Shown here in pieces: positions 17,722-26,494 of a DNA stretch of 42,470 bases. The translations under genes were made by a program, and so were the position numbers. Source of the DNA: Streptomyces calidiresistens (lineage in GTDB: Bacteria; Actinomycetota; Actinomycetes; Streptomycetales; Streptomycetaceae); NCBI RefSeq assembly GCF_014141525.1, contig NZ_VKHS01000002.1, forward strand, positions 1 through 42,470. The letters run 5' to 3'. Positions within the stretch are counted from its first letter, which is position 1. Each line of letters begins with the position of its first letter. The notes under the pieces were generated by a model. That model was not told the DNA's origin and did not search any database. It was given only the letters and a program-made list of their open reading frames with translations.

Positions 17722-18477
17722 CTAATCCTGAAGCCGTCGACGGAACGTGAGCGAAGCCCACCACCACCCGGCGGCCCCATAGGCCACCAGTACCACTACG
17801 TGCACGGGCCACGGCCATGACGTTGACAGACCCAGCATCGCCGCCCGGCACAACTCCACTGCATGCCACAGCGGTGACACGTACGCCACCCCGCTCAGCC
17901 AGCCCATCTGGCTCACGGGGAAGAAAACCCCGGAGAAGAGCGTCGCGGGAATCATCACGAACCGGAACAGCAACTGGAAATAGCTGTCGTGGTCGACTTT
18001 GGCCGCGAATGCCGTCACCGGAGCGGCCGTCGCCAGCGCCAGCAGGGCCGCCAGTACCGGCGTCATCACCACCCAAGGTGAGGACAACCCCACCCCGACC
18101 GCGACGACCACCAGGAACAATAGGACCGCGATCTCCGCCCGGACCACGAGGTAGAGGAACCAGCCTCGCAACAGGTCCCCGATCGACACCCGCGTCGCGA
18201 ACGCGGCGTGCGCCGAGCGATAGTCCTTGAACGCCGCCATCACCGAATACGTCGACTCGCCGATCATCATTTGGAACGCCGTCGACGCCAGTAGCCCGGG
18301 CACGATCCACTCAACGTAGGAAAAGCCCTGTATGTCGCCCACATACCGCCCTACTCCCAGCCCGATACTGGCCAGGAACAGTAACGGCAACGCGAATGAC
18401 GCGAACACCGACGTCCGCCACAAACGCTTGTACACCACCATGTGCCGCTCGAACACGGCTATCGTCGGATTCGCCAT
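17722..18477 (-). CDS. ABC-2 type export permease (first)
   Basis: A 251-residue ABC-2 permease with clear hydrophobic spans, including FASFALPLLFLASIGLGVGR, AVLLFLVVVAVGVGL and VLAALLALATAAPVTAFAAK. The region PATLFSGVFFPVSQM is the conserved LFSGxFFPxxxLP loop of DrrB-like permeases. Its ATG overlaps the ATPase stop by one base (TGATG), so the two are translationally coupled. It shares general architecture with the downstream permease but is not a recent duplicate. Confidence 0.87.
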   Translation of the reverse strand: MANPTIAVFERHMVVYKRLWRTSVFASFALPLLFLASIGLGVGRYVGDIQGFSYVEWIVPGLLASTAFQMMIGESTYSVMAAFKDYRSAHAAFATRVSIGDLLRGWFLYLVVRAEIAVLLFLVVVAVGVGLSSPWVVMTPVLAALLALATAAPVTAFAAKVDHDSYFQLLFRFVMIPATLFSGVFFPVSQMGWLSGVAYVSPLWHAVELCRAAMLGLSTSWPWPVHVVVLVAYGAAGWWWASLTFRRRLQD

Positions 18478-19430
18478 CAGTCGATCAGGGTCCGGCCGGT
18501 CAGGTACAGGAACACATCCTCCAGCGACGAACGCCGAATCAGCACACTGGAGGGCGTCAACGTGCGCCGATGCACCTCGTTCACTGCCCTGTCGCCGTTC
18601 TTCGCATAGAGCAGAATCCGGTCCGGCAACAGGTCGATCCGATCCCCGACCCCATCCAGCTTTTCCACATAAGTCGCCAGCTCATCCGTCCCGAACCGCA
18701 GCTCCACCACTTCGGGGGAGGTATGCGTCTCGATCAGCTGCCGCGGCGACCCCTCCGCGACGATGCGTCCTCCGTCCATCACCACCAGCCGATCACACAA
18801 TTGCTCGGCCTCGTCCATGTAGTGCGTTGTCAGCACCAACGTCGTGCCCTGCTGCTTGAGCTGGAACAACCGCTCCCACAGCAGATGCCGCGCCTGCGGA
18901 TCCAGCCCCGTCGTCGGCTCATCGAGCAGCACCAACTCCGGATCGTTCACCAGCGCCCGCGCGATCGTCAGCCGCCGCCTCATCCCGCCCGACAAAGGCG
19001 CCACCTTTGACGACGCCTTCTCCGTCAGCCGCGCGAACTCCAGTAGTTCAACGGCCTTGGCCCGCGCCTGCGCCCGTGACAGCCCGAAATAACGGGCATA
19101 CGTCGTCAGGTTCTCCGTCACCGTCAAATCCAGATCCAGATTTTCCAGCTGCGGGCATATCCCCAGCCGCGCCCGGATCGCCGAACTCTCCCGCACCGGA
19201 TCCCGCCCAAGAATCCGCAGCGACCCCTCCGACGGCATCGACACACAACTGATCATCCGCATCGTCGACGACTTCCCCGCCCCGTTGGGCCCCAGGAACC
19301 CGAACACCTCCCCTGGCATCACTTCCAGGTCGATCCCCGCCACCGCGGTAAAATCCCCGAACCGTTTGACCAAGCCCTGAGCCTGGATAAGCGATTTTAT
19401 AGGCACGGACCAGATAATACACACAGGCAT
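18477..19430 (-). CDS. ABC transporter ATPase, DrrA-like
   Basis: A 317-residue ATP-binding subunit. The Walker A is GPNGAGKS (47-54), the signature is LSGGMRRRL (from 146), the Walker B is LVLLDE (166-171), and the switch histidine is in LTTHYMDEAEQL. The DrrA-like C-terminal extension runs from about 240. The start at 19430 has GAGG just upstream. It powers the two permeases encoded downstream. A near-perfect palindrome sits 24-37 bases before the start (19454-19467) and may be the operator. The likely role is efflux of the peptide product, inferred from location. Confidence 0.93.
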   Translation of the reverse strand: MPVCIIWSVPIKSLIQAQGLVKRFGDFTAVAGIDLEVMPGEVFGFLGPNGAGKSSTMRMISCVSMPSEGSLRILGRDPVRESSAIRARLGICPQLENLDLDLTVTENLTTYARYFGLSRAQARAKAVELLEFARLTEKASSKVAPLSGGMRRRLTIARALVNDPELVLLDEPTTGLDPQARHLLWERLFQLKQQGTTLVLTTHYMDEAEQLCDRLVVMDGGRIVAEGSPRQLIETHTSPEVVELRFGTDELATYVEKLDGVGDRIDLLPDRILLYAKNGDRAVNEVHRRTLTPSSVLIRRSSLEDVFLYLTGRTLID

Positions 19431-19451
19431 GACCTCGGAGTCTCGCCGTAC

Positions 19452-19500
19452 TCCTGACAGGTGTCAGTATCGGGCCAGCGCGCCGATGGATAATCTGATC
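19452..19500 (+). repeat. 49-base imperfect direct repeat, copy A
   Basis: Begins CCTGAC..G.TGTCAGTA and ends CGA.GGATAA..TGATC. Ungapped alignment to 29584-29632 matches about two thirds of positions, including two blocks of six to eight identical bases. It lies between the exporter operon and an IS5 remnant. Shared promoter element or transposon end cannot be decided by eye. Confidence 0.4.
19454..19467. promoter_or_regulatory. Palindrome upstream of the exporter operon
   Basis: CTGACA-GG-TGTCAG, perfect 6-bp arms, starts 24 bases before the exporter ATPase ATG, where a repressor would block transcription. It lies within the 49-base segment that recurs at 29584-29632, where the inner arms TGAC and GTCA are kept. 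An insertion-sequence end is the alternative, because an IS5 remnant begins about 70 bases away. Confidence 0.4.
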
Positions 19501-19536
19501 TTCGGCAGGAGTGTTCAATGAGATTTTATCAGTGAA

Positions 19537-20400
19537 ATGATCTTCGCGAAGTGGGATGAAGTGCCGGATGAGGGTATAGATCGAACGCAGAGACTCCGGT
19601 GGCAGGCAGGCGTAAAGCCCCTTGTGGGAGGGTTTTCACCACAAGGTCGTCCGCAGAACCAAAGGCTTCACGTTGGTCGCTTATGTGGCCATGCTCGACA
19701 CCCCCGCACGTTTGTGCGACACCTCGGCCGACTTCTTCAGACCGAGCGTCGCAGGCTCTGTGCTCCAAGGGGCATCAGGTACCCGCGTCGACCGGCTCGC
19801 CCGCGACTTCGGCGTCTCCACGGCCACCGCTTACCGACGCCTCCACGAGGGCATCACGGTCCTCGCTACCCAGGCCCGGGCCTGCACGAGGCACTCAACC
19901 AGGCGTGGGGCGCCGGCCTCGGGCATGTCATCCTCGATGGCTCCCTGATCTCCACGGACGGCGTCGCCGAGAAGGTCATCAGCAAGAAGGGGAAGGAGAT
20001 CCACCTGTGGTACTCCGGGAAACGTGAGAAACACGGTGGAAACGTCCATTTCCTCGCTGCCCCGGACGGCTTCCCGCCATGAACCTCAGACGTCCGCCCC
20101 GGCAGCGTCCCCGATATCGAAGTCGCCCGCGAGCTGGTCCTGTCCGCTCTGTGCAAGGCGGCCCGTGACGGCATGAAGTTCTTGCTGGACAAGGGCTACC
20201 AGGGTGCGGGCGCCGGGGTCCTGCTCCCGGTCAAGCGGCAGGTCAACGGGATCCCTCTTGATGAGGACAACCGTACCTACAACTGCCTCCTCGCCCGGTT
20301 ACGCGCGCTCGGCGAAACCTGCGATGGTCCTCCTCAAAACCCGCTGGACATCCCTCCAGCACATCACCTTCGATCCCAGCCGAATCAGTGACATAACCCG
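19537..20400 (+). mobile_element. IS5-family element, frameshifted
   Basis: Three frames together give an IS5-family (DDE_Tnp_4-type) transposase. The first piece is HHKVVRRTKGFTLVAYVAML with the helix-turn-helix VDRLARDFGVSTATAYRRL, in the frame of 19622. The second is LGHVILDGSLISTDGVAEKVI and KGKEIHLWYSGKREKHGG, in the frame of 19537. The third is KFLLDKGYQGAGAGVLLPVK, in the frame of 20173. At least two frameshifts inactivate it. It separates the exporter from the aminotransferase operon. Confidence 0.8.
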
Positions 20401-20525
20401 CGCCCGTCTCGTACTCACCCACTTCGAACACATCCGAGCTCACCGAGAAAACCTCAATCGGTTCGAAGTCCGCAGTACATCTCGCACGACAATTCCCGAT
20501 GACCAGACTCACGGAGGGCAACGCC

Positions 20526-21791
20526 ATGAGCCGATCGACTTCTTCGAGTTCCCTCTGGCGGCCTTGGATGCCGGTCACCCAGCAGGCTGACCTGCAGATC
20601 ACCGAGGCTCGTGGATGCCGAGTACGCGACGCGGACGGAACCTGGTACCTGGACGGCATTTCAGGTGTGCTGAACGTGTCGTGCGGCCACGGGCATCCTC
20701 GACTGATCGAGGCCGCGGTCGACCAGATGCATCGGCTCTCCCATTACGATCCGATGGCCGCTTCTCATCAGCCCGCCGAGGCTCTGGCACAGCGGCTGGC
20801 CGAGATCATGCCGGGCGATCTCAATGAGAGCTTCCTCGTCAACAGTGGTTCTGAGGGGATCGAGGCGGCGCTCAAGATCTGCTGGCAGTACTGGCGCCAC
20901 CTCGGCGAGAATCGCGAGCGCATCATCTCCTTCGAAGCCGGATACCACGGCACCACCGCCCTCGGCCAGGAACTGTCGGGACTGCCGTTCACCGCAAACG
21001 ACTGGCCGAACCGGTTCCCGGTCGACCACGTGGCCCTGCCTGCGGAGCCTCGTGCCCTGCGCACCGCGGAAGGCGCCAAAGCATTGCTCGCGCTTTTCTC
21101 GCAGGCGCTCAACAGCGCGACGCCGACCGCGGCGGTCATCGTCGAGCCGCTGCTGGGGCTGGGCGGCTGCACTGTATTCCCCGAGGGGTTCCTCGCCGGG
21201 CTCCGGCGGCTGTGCGATGAACACGGAGCGCTGCTCATCCTGGACGAGATATTCACCGGATTCGGCCGTACCGGCCGGATGTTCGGCTTCGACCATGACG
21301 GGATTACTCCGGACATCGTCGTCACGAGCAAGGGGATCAGCAGCGGGCTGATCCCGCTCGCCGCGGTGACGGCCACGACGGCGATCAAGGAGACGTTCAG
21401 GGACGCCCCGGTCGTCCAAGGGCTGCGCTACGGGCACACGACGGGCGGGCACGCGGTCGCCGCCGCAGTAGCGAAAGCCGTGCTCGATGTCATGGCCGAA
21501 GAGAAGCTCGTGGAGAACGCAGGGACCCAGGGCGCCGGAATCCGTTCCGGTCTCGATGCCTTCCGAGCGCACCCGAGGATCGCTGACATCCGCGGGCTGG
21601 GCCTCGTCATCGCCGTTGAGGCCGACTCGCCGGAGTCGGCGGAAGCCATCGCGACGGGGGCCATGGACAACGGCCTTCTCGTGCGCGCCGAGCGCGGCGT
21701 GGTGCGCATCGCGCCTCCATTGACGATCACCACTGACGAGTCGATCGAACTCGTCGACAAGCTCAGCAGGGCCATCGCCACGCTCGGTTGA
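20526..21791 (+). CDS. Class III PLP-dependent aminotransferase
   Basis: A 421-residue class III (ornithine/GABA-type) aminotransferase. The PLP region is NSGSEGIEAALKI, the cofactor aspartate is Asp240 in LILDEIFTGFGRTG, and the Schiff-base lysine is Lys269 in VVTSKGISSGLIPL. ATG 20526 is chosen because GGAGGG sits seven bases upstream; the longer frame from 20499 lacks a site. It would convert an aldehyde or ketone to an amine. In pseudouridimycin and pacidamycin pathways aminotransferases aminate the oxidised 5' carbon of the nucleoside. Here the gene shares an operon with a condensation domain and a flavin oxidase, which fits making an amine to be acylated. Amino-acid precursor synthesis is the alternative. 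Confidence 0.92.
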   Translation: MSRSTSSSSLWRPWMPVTQQADLQITEARGCRVRDADGTWYLDGISGVLNVSCGHGHPRLIEAAVDQMHRLSHYDPMAASHQPAEALAQRLAEIMPGDLNESFLVNSGSEGIEAALKICWQYWRHLGENRERIISFEAGYHGTTALGQELSGLPFTANDWPNRFPVDHVALPAEPRALRTAEGAKALLALFSQALNSATPTAAVIVEPLLGLGGCTVFPEGFLAGLRRLCDEHGALLILDEIFTGFGRTGRMFGFDHDGITPDIVVTSKGISSGLIPLAAVTATTAIKETFRDAPVVQGLRYGHTTGGHAVAAAVAKAVLDVMAEEKLVENAGTQGAGIRSGLDAFRAHPRIADIRGLGLVIAVEADSPESAEAIATGAMDNGLLVRAERGVVRIAPPLTITTDESIELVDKLSRAIATLG

Positions 21792-21839
21792 AATCGCCAC
21801 CGCGCCCGAACGTAATGCCTGATCTGAGGAGGAAGAGGA

Positions 21840-23117
21840 ATGCCGGGAAACTGGGGTAAGGCCACGCCAGGTCCGACATCGTTCGTCGAGATGGCTCGGC
21901 TGGCCGGAAACTACGCGCACTGGCACAACTTGGTCTACTCCGCGGCGTGGTTGACCGGGCGGCTGGAACTTGCGGCTCTCCGTGAGGCGTGGCGCGTCCT
22001 GTGCCTGCGCCATGACGTCATGCGCAGGGCGTACGTCTCACCGGACGAGGCGTGCACGTACGAAGACGTGCTGACCGAGGTGGAGTTCTACACGGCCGAT
22101 ACGGACGATGAAGCGCTCGAGACTATGCGCCGGACCCTTGTCGGGGCTCCTTTCAGCCTCGACGCCATAGGTCTGTCGCGCGTCGTTGTCGTGCAGTGTG
22201 ACGACCGGCGGCATCTGTTCGGGATAGCGCTGGACCACCTCATCACCGACCTCACCTCGTGGAACCTTCTCGTATCCGAATTGGGCGAGCTCTACGAGCG
22301 TGTGGTCGCCGGTGAACGGATCAGCTGCGAAACCGAGGGCTCCGACTCCTATCAAGAGTTCGCCACGCTGCTCCGGCAGGAGTTCTCCGGCCGATGGGGG
22401 GAGGAGCGCAGAGCGTTCTGGCTTGCGTACACCGAAAGGTTCGGAACCTCCTCTCCTCTCTTGCCGATCGCCGGCGCGAGGGAGAGCGAGCCCGCGCTGA
22501 AGATCGTACGTCGTGCGCTGCCGGCAGACGCGCACTCGAGGGTGCGGGACCTGGCGAGACATGCCAGGGCGACGCCGTTCGTGGTGGTGACCTCCGCCAT
22601 TCTGGCGGGCATGAAGAAGGTGACCGGTGCCTCAAGCGTGGGGGTCAGGGTCGCTCACCACGGGCGTGCTCTGCCGCACACGGCCAAGACGCTCGGACAG
22701 TTCGTCCAGGACGTCCCCATGCATCTCGATGGCGAACCGGGCGGGCCGCTGGAAACGGTCCGCGATGTCTTCGGGCAGAGCCTCGACGTCTTCGAATACG
22801 GGCTCCCGCTCGGTATCGTCGAACGGTCCTGGGGGCTGGACCTGACATCCTCAATCGGTGGACACGGGACCCATGTGGCACTCGATCGGTCAGGAGAGAG
22901 TTTCCCAAGCTCGCCTCTGGCGGGAACGCAGGCTGAGCCGGTTCAGTTGCCCGCCCCGGGTGGTCACGGCCTGGCGGACCCCCTCATCTTCGCGTGGTGG
23001 CTGGACGACGCGGACACACGCCTGGTCGTGCGCTACGACGAAAGCCTGATCGCCACGGAGGCCGTTGACACCATCGTGGACGTGGCGGCGCGATTCGCAG
23101 TCTCTGATGGTCGCTGA
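21840..23117 (+). CDS. Free-standing NRPS condensation domain
   Basis: A 425-residue stand-alone condensation domain. The active-site motif HHxxxDG appears as DHLITDL (132-138): the second, catalytic histidine is kept as His133 and Asp137 is kept. The first histidine is Asp and the glycine is Leu. Flanking regions (YSAAWLTGRLELAALREAW at the start, VGVRVAHHGRALPHTAKTLGQFV for the later core) follow condensation-domain order. AGGAGG lies just before the ATG. Free condensation domains often join a carrier-bound peptide to a soluble amine or another carrier. Co-transcription with an aminotransferase and an oxidase suggests its acceptor is the amine they make (inference). Its stop overlaps the next ATG by one base. 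Confidence 0.88.
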   Translation: MPGNWGKATPGPTSFVEMARLAGNYAHWHNLVYSAAWLTGRLELAALREAWRVLCLRHDVMRRAYVSPDEACTYEDVLTEVEFYTADTDDEALETMRRTLVGAPFSLDAIGLSRVVVVQCDDRRHLFGIALDHLITDLTSWNLLVSELGELYERVVAGERISCETEGSDSYQEFATLLRQEFSGRWGEERRAFWLAYTERFGTSSPLLPIAGARESEPALKIVRRALPADAHSRVRDLARHARATPFVVVTSAILAGMKKVTGASSVGVRVAHHGRALPHTAKTLGQFVQDVPMHLDGEPGGPLETVRDVFGQSLDVFEYGLPLGIVERSWGLDLTSSIGGHGTHVALDRSGESFPSSPLAGTQAEPVQLPAPGGHGLADPLIFAWWLDDADTRLVVRYDESLIATEAVDTIVDVAARFAVSDGR

Positions 23118-24445
23118 TGAGCTTCACCGGCGCCTTCTGGCGCAGCGGCGACGTCGGATTCTCCGACGCCGCGCTTGCGAACATCTTCAACGGTCGCAGG
23201 CCTTCGCGACGCCCGGCTGCGGTGCTGCGGGCCGCTGACGCCGCCGACGTGGCGGCCGGGGTGAAACTGGCGGCCGCGGAGGGGTGGAAGCTATCGGTCC
23301 GTTCCGGCGGACACAGCTGGGCCGCCTGGTCGCTGCGCGAGGACGCGCTGCTCATCGACCTGGGCGCGCTCAACGGGATGCACTATGACGCGGGCACCGA
23401 AATCGCCACGGTCGGCCCGGCGACACGCAGCGGGCTGGACCTGGACCCGTTCCTCGCCACGCACGGCCGGTTCTTCGCCGTCGGACACCATCCCACCGTG
23501 AGCATGGGCGGTTTTCTCCTGCAGGGCGGGATGGGCTTGGGCTGCCGCGGCGGGGGCTGGGCCGTGGAGTCGGTCGAATCCATGGACGTGGTCACCGCAT
23601 CCGGGGAACTGGTCCGCTGCTCCGAGACGGAGAACGCGGATCTGTTCTGGGCGGCGCGCGGGTCGGGTCCCGGATTCTTCGGCGTGGTCACCGAATTACG
23701 GCTGCGCACTCGTCCCCGCCACCGGAGTCTGATCCGATCCACTTACGTCTACCCGGCTGAGGTGGCGAGCGAGGTGCTGACCTGGTTCCACTCCGTACGG
23801 CGCGACGTGGATCCGTCGGTGTCGTTCCTCGCTATCGGAGCCACTCCGCCCGGCTCCGACTCTCCTGTAGTGATCATCGATGGGGTGTCCTTCGACGGCG
23901 GCCCGTCCGCGCTGGCCCCACTGGAGACGTGCCCAGTGGCCGGCAGAGCGCTGAAGTCCACGGCTGCTCAGCCGACGGACATGAGCGCGTTGTTCGCCGA
24001 GCAGTCAGCCGGCAGCCCCGCGGGCCTACACTACTTCGTCGACAACGTTTACCTCGTCGAGGAGGCATCAGATCTGGTGCCGGCGTTGGTGGCGGCATTC
24101 ACCGACCTGCCCACGCCCCAATCGTCGGTGATTCTCAGCGACTTCAGCCCGCAGGCGTCACGAGCGTTGCCGGACATGGCTGTCTCGCTTCGCCCCGACC
24201 TGTATTTCGCCGCGTACGTGGCCGGCCGCGGCCCGGCCGACGACGAGAAGTGCCGTTCCTGGTTGGACTCAGCCATGAACAGGTTGTCGGCGTACTCGGA
24301 CGGCTGTTATCTCGGTGACAGCGACTTCACCGTCCGCCCGGACAGAATCCTGTCCGCTGCAGCCTGGTCCAGGCTGCAGCGGATCCGGGCCTTCCGTGAT
24401 CCGGAGGGGCGATTCCCCGGTTACCTGGGTACCCCCGTGCAGTGA
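23117..24445 (+). CDS. BBE-like FAD-linked oxidase
   Basis: A 442-residue flavoenzyme of the berberine-bridge/FAD_binding_4 family. His66 in RSGGHSW is the predicted covalent FAD histidine, and GGFLLQGGMGLGCRGGG follows. The second attachment cysteine expected before this glycine-rich stretch is His in VGHHPTVSMGG, so FAD is probably singly linked. The C-terminus (WSRLQRIRAFRDPEGRFPG) is a shortened BBE-type end. Family members oxidise alcohols; Pac11 of the pacidamycin pathway oxidises the 5'-OH of uridine, so with the aminotransferase two genes upstream a nucleoside 5'-oxidase role is plausible but unproven. A rare TTA leucine codon at 23696-23698 may make it depend on the bldA tRNA. It is coupled to the condensation domain (TGATG). 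Confidence 0.92.
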   Translation: MSFTGAFWRSGDVGFSDAALANIFNGRRPSRRPAAVLRAADAADVAAGVKLAAAEGWKLSVRSGGHSWAAWSLREDALLIDLGALNGMHYDAGTEIATVGPATRSGLDLDPFLATHGRFFAVGHHPTVSMGGFLLQGGMGLGCRGGGWAVESVESMDVVTASGELVRCSETENADLFWAARGSGPGFFGVVTELRLRTRPRHRSLIRSTYVYPAEVASEVLTWFHSVRRDVDPSVSFLAIGATPPGSDSPVVIIDGVSFDGGPSALAPLETCPVAGRALKSTAAQPTDMSALFAEQSAGSPAGLHYFVDNVYLVEEASDLVPALVAAFTDLPTPQSSVILSDFSPQASRALPDMAVSLRPDLYFAAYVAGRGPADDEKCRSWLDSAMNRLSAYSDGCYLGDSDFTVRPDRILSAAAWSRLQRIRAFRDPEGRFPGYLGTPVQ

Positions 24446-24760
24446 ACCTGGCTCTCGTGGACAGGCCCCCAGCCTCGGCCCAGTCGTCCCCCACAAACAG
24501 TCGCAACGGTCCTCCCGCTCTCAATGCCGATCATCTTCAGCAGCCTGCTGGAAAACCATCAGCGACCTAATCAAGCAGTGCTCACGCCCAGGTGCCGCCG
24601 GCACGACATCCCATCAGCGATCAACTCTCCGGGCCGAACGGCAAGGGCAAGGTCTTTCGTCAGAGCTCGCGAGTCCAGGAAACCAGAGTGCTCACCTGCT
24701 GACGGCTGCCACCCGGAGTCTGCCGGACGGCCGAATCCCAGAACTGATTAGGAAAAGTTG
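24446..24760. other. Intergenic gap inside the aminotransferase operon
   Basis: A 315-base stretch without a gene. It interrupts an otherwise tightly packed operon, so it may hold a second promoter for the ligase gene, or be scar sequence from a lost gene. No hairpin or coding motif stood out. Confidence 0.35.
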
Positions 24761-25618
24761 ATGATCAACGGTGTACGACAGGCTCTTCCGCTGCAGACCG
24801 CTGCGCCTGGAGTGGCTCTTTTTCCGGCACAGTTCGAGTCGGTGCTGGCACGCCTGCGCACGGATATCGATGACCTGGCCGCAGCCGAGGATCTGACGGT
24901 GCTCACCGCGCCTCCGGTGCTCCCCCGTGACGTCGTCGAGCGGTCCGGGTACGTGCGCGAGTTCCCACATCTGCTCGGCTCTGTGCACAACTTCGGCGGC
25001 GACGCGAGCGAATGGCTGACCCGGCGGGCTGAGGCAGTCTCAGGCGGCACGTGGCACGATCGCCAGGAAATAGCCGACGTGGTGCTCACGCCCGCGGCGT
25101 GCTATCACATCTACCCGCTCCTGGGGGGTACGACGCTGACCGCACCGGCGCGCTTCGCCGTGGAGGCGAGCTGTTACCGGCACGAGGCGACCACCGAGCC
25201 AGGACGGTTCCGGTCCTTCCGCATGCGTGAGCTGGTATTCATCGGCACACCGGACGCCTGCGTCGAGTTTCGCGATCGCTGGCGGCAGCGGGTCGCGGAC
25301 TGGCTGACCAGCCTGGGACTCGATGTCGTCACGGAGACGGCCACCGACCCGTTCTTCGGCCCTGGAGCGAAGTTGCTCTCAGTCAACCAGCGTGCCCAAG
25401 AACTCAAGTTCGAACTGGTGGCCCCGGTGGCCGACGGCCTGAGGCAGGCCGTGGCTTCAGCCAACTGCCACAAGGACCACTTCGGGGATATCTTCGGAAT
25501 AGAGTTGCCGGACGGCAGTCCGGCACACAGCGCCTGTGTCGCCTTCGGACTGGAACGCATCGCGCTTGCGGTGGCGTACGCCGAGCGCGACGGTGCTTCC
25601 AGAAGCGAGTCGCGGTAG
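24761..25618 (+). CDS. Aminoacyl-tRNA-synthetase-like amino acid:carrier-protein ligase
   Basis: A 285-residue class II synthetase homologue without a tRNA-binding domain, like Bradyrhizobium Bll0957, which activates a small amino acid and loads it on a carrier protein. The hallmark segments are TPAACYHIYPLL, ASCYRHEATTEPGRFRSFRMRE (motif 2), NCHKDHFGDIFGI and SAHSACVAFGLERI-like motif 3 (here PAHSACVAFGLERI). Cys114, Glu157 and Cys259 fall where the zinc ligands of that family lie. Glycine or alanine is the usual substrate. ATG 24761 has AGGA seven bases upstream. The partner carrier is not adjacent; the two small carriers at 4123 and 4391 are the candidates, which would tie this operon to the left one. 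Confidence 0.88.
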   Translation: MINGVRQALPLQTAAPGVALFPAQFESVLARLRTDIDDLAAAEDLTVLTAPPVLPRDVVERSGYVREFPHLLGSVHNFGGDASEWLTRRAEAVSGGTWHDRQEIADVVLTPAACYHIYPLLGGTTLTAPARFAVEASCYRHEATTEPGRFRSFRMRELVFIGTPDACVEFRDRWRQRVADWLTSLGLDVVTETATDPFFGPGAKLLSVNQRAQELKFELVAPVADGLRQAVASANCHKDHFGDIFGIELPDGSPAHSACVAFGLERIALAVAYAERDGASRSESR

Positions 25619-25619
25619 A

Positions 25620-25840
25620 AGGCGCTCAGCGCAGGTGAAGAGACTATCAACTCCAATAAGATCCCCACCTGGACAAGCTGCTCTCTCAGGATTCGGTCAC
25701 GCATGGCCGTACTGACATCTACCAGGGCACTTTCCTTTCCGGTGTTGATAGAGTCGTCGGTCTTCGTAGTGATTCCGATGATCAAGCTCTCAACCTGCCG
25801 ATTTCGATGCCGATTCGCGACCGAGGGGTCCCAGTGACGA
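25620..25840 (-). pseudogene. Unidentified coding-like fragment
   Basis: Leftward reading LIIGITTKTDDSINTGKES followed by ALVDVSTAMRDRILREQLVQ and an amphipathic LLELIVSSPALSAFYRDSLL is open for some 70 codons with plausible codon use. It runs into the antisense of the ligase gene on one side and out of the IS110 fragment on the other, through a stop codon changed to TGG. It may be the remnant of a gene destroyed by the insertions, or chance. I do not recognise it. Confidence 0.25.
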
Positions 25841-25844
25841 AGCC

Positions 25845-26470
25845 AAGTCGCCTGCGTGACTGGTGGGGCGGAGGTGAAGATCCGTCCGTCACACAGCAGC
25901 GCCCACGGAATGCTCGCGCATCGGCGGGCAAGAGCGATGACGGCTTGGACGTGTTTGCAGCCCTCGCCGCGCTTCTTGAGGTAGAAGTCCCGGTTCGGCC
26001 CCTCGCGGGTGATACTGGTCCGCGCGGACAAGTAGAACACCCGGCGCAGGCGGCGGCTGGAGCGCTTAGGCCGGTGCAGGTTGCCGGTCCGCCATCCGGA
26101 GTCGCGTGGGACGGACCCCGGCCCGGCCGCCGACGCCAGGTGGCCGGCATCGGCGTAGGCCGACAGGTCGCCTGCTGCGACGACGAATTCGACGCCGGGT
26201 ATCGGGCCCACGCCGGGCAGGGACTCGATGATCTCCGCCTACGGGTGGCTGCGGAACGTCTCGCGGATCTGCTTGTCGATCCGCTTCAGCCGGTCGTCCA
26301 AGGCCACGAGCTGCGCGGCCCGGTCGGCGACGATCTGCCCGGCGATGTCCTTGCCGGGCAGTCCGGTCTGCTGGGCCTGGGCTACTTCCAATGCAGTCGC
26401 GGCGACCGCGTCGGTGCCGCGCACGCTGCGGTCTGTCAGCCAGGCCGTCGGTCTTGCCCAGCCGCGGTGC
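25845..26470 (-). mobile_element. IS110-family transposase fragment
   Basis: Leftward reading RPTAWLTDRSVRGTDAV, LVALDDRLKRIDKQIRETF, IIESLPGVGPIPGVEFVVAA and GNLHRPKRSSRRLRRVFYL is the C-terminal two thirds of an IS110/IS116-type transposase (transposase_20 domain). An in-frame TAG replaces a glutamine just before AEIIESLPG, the N-terminal DEDD domain is missing, and the normal stop near 25843 has become TGG. It is inactive. Confidence 0.85.
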
Positions 26471-26494
26471 CCGATCGCGGCTGGGGTGGCCTCG

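Noticed and set aside
20661-22013. A 450-codon leftward frame
   Set aside because: Antisense of the aminotransferase gene, with no motifs of its own.
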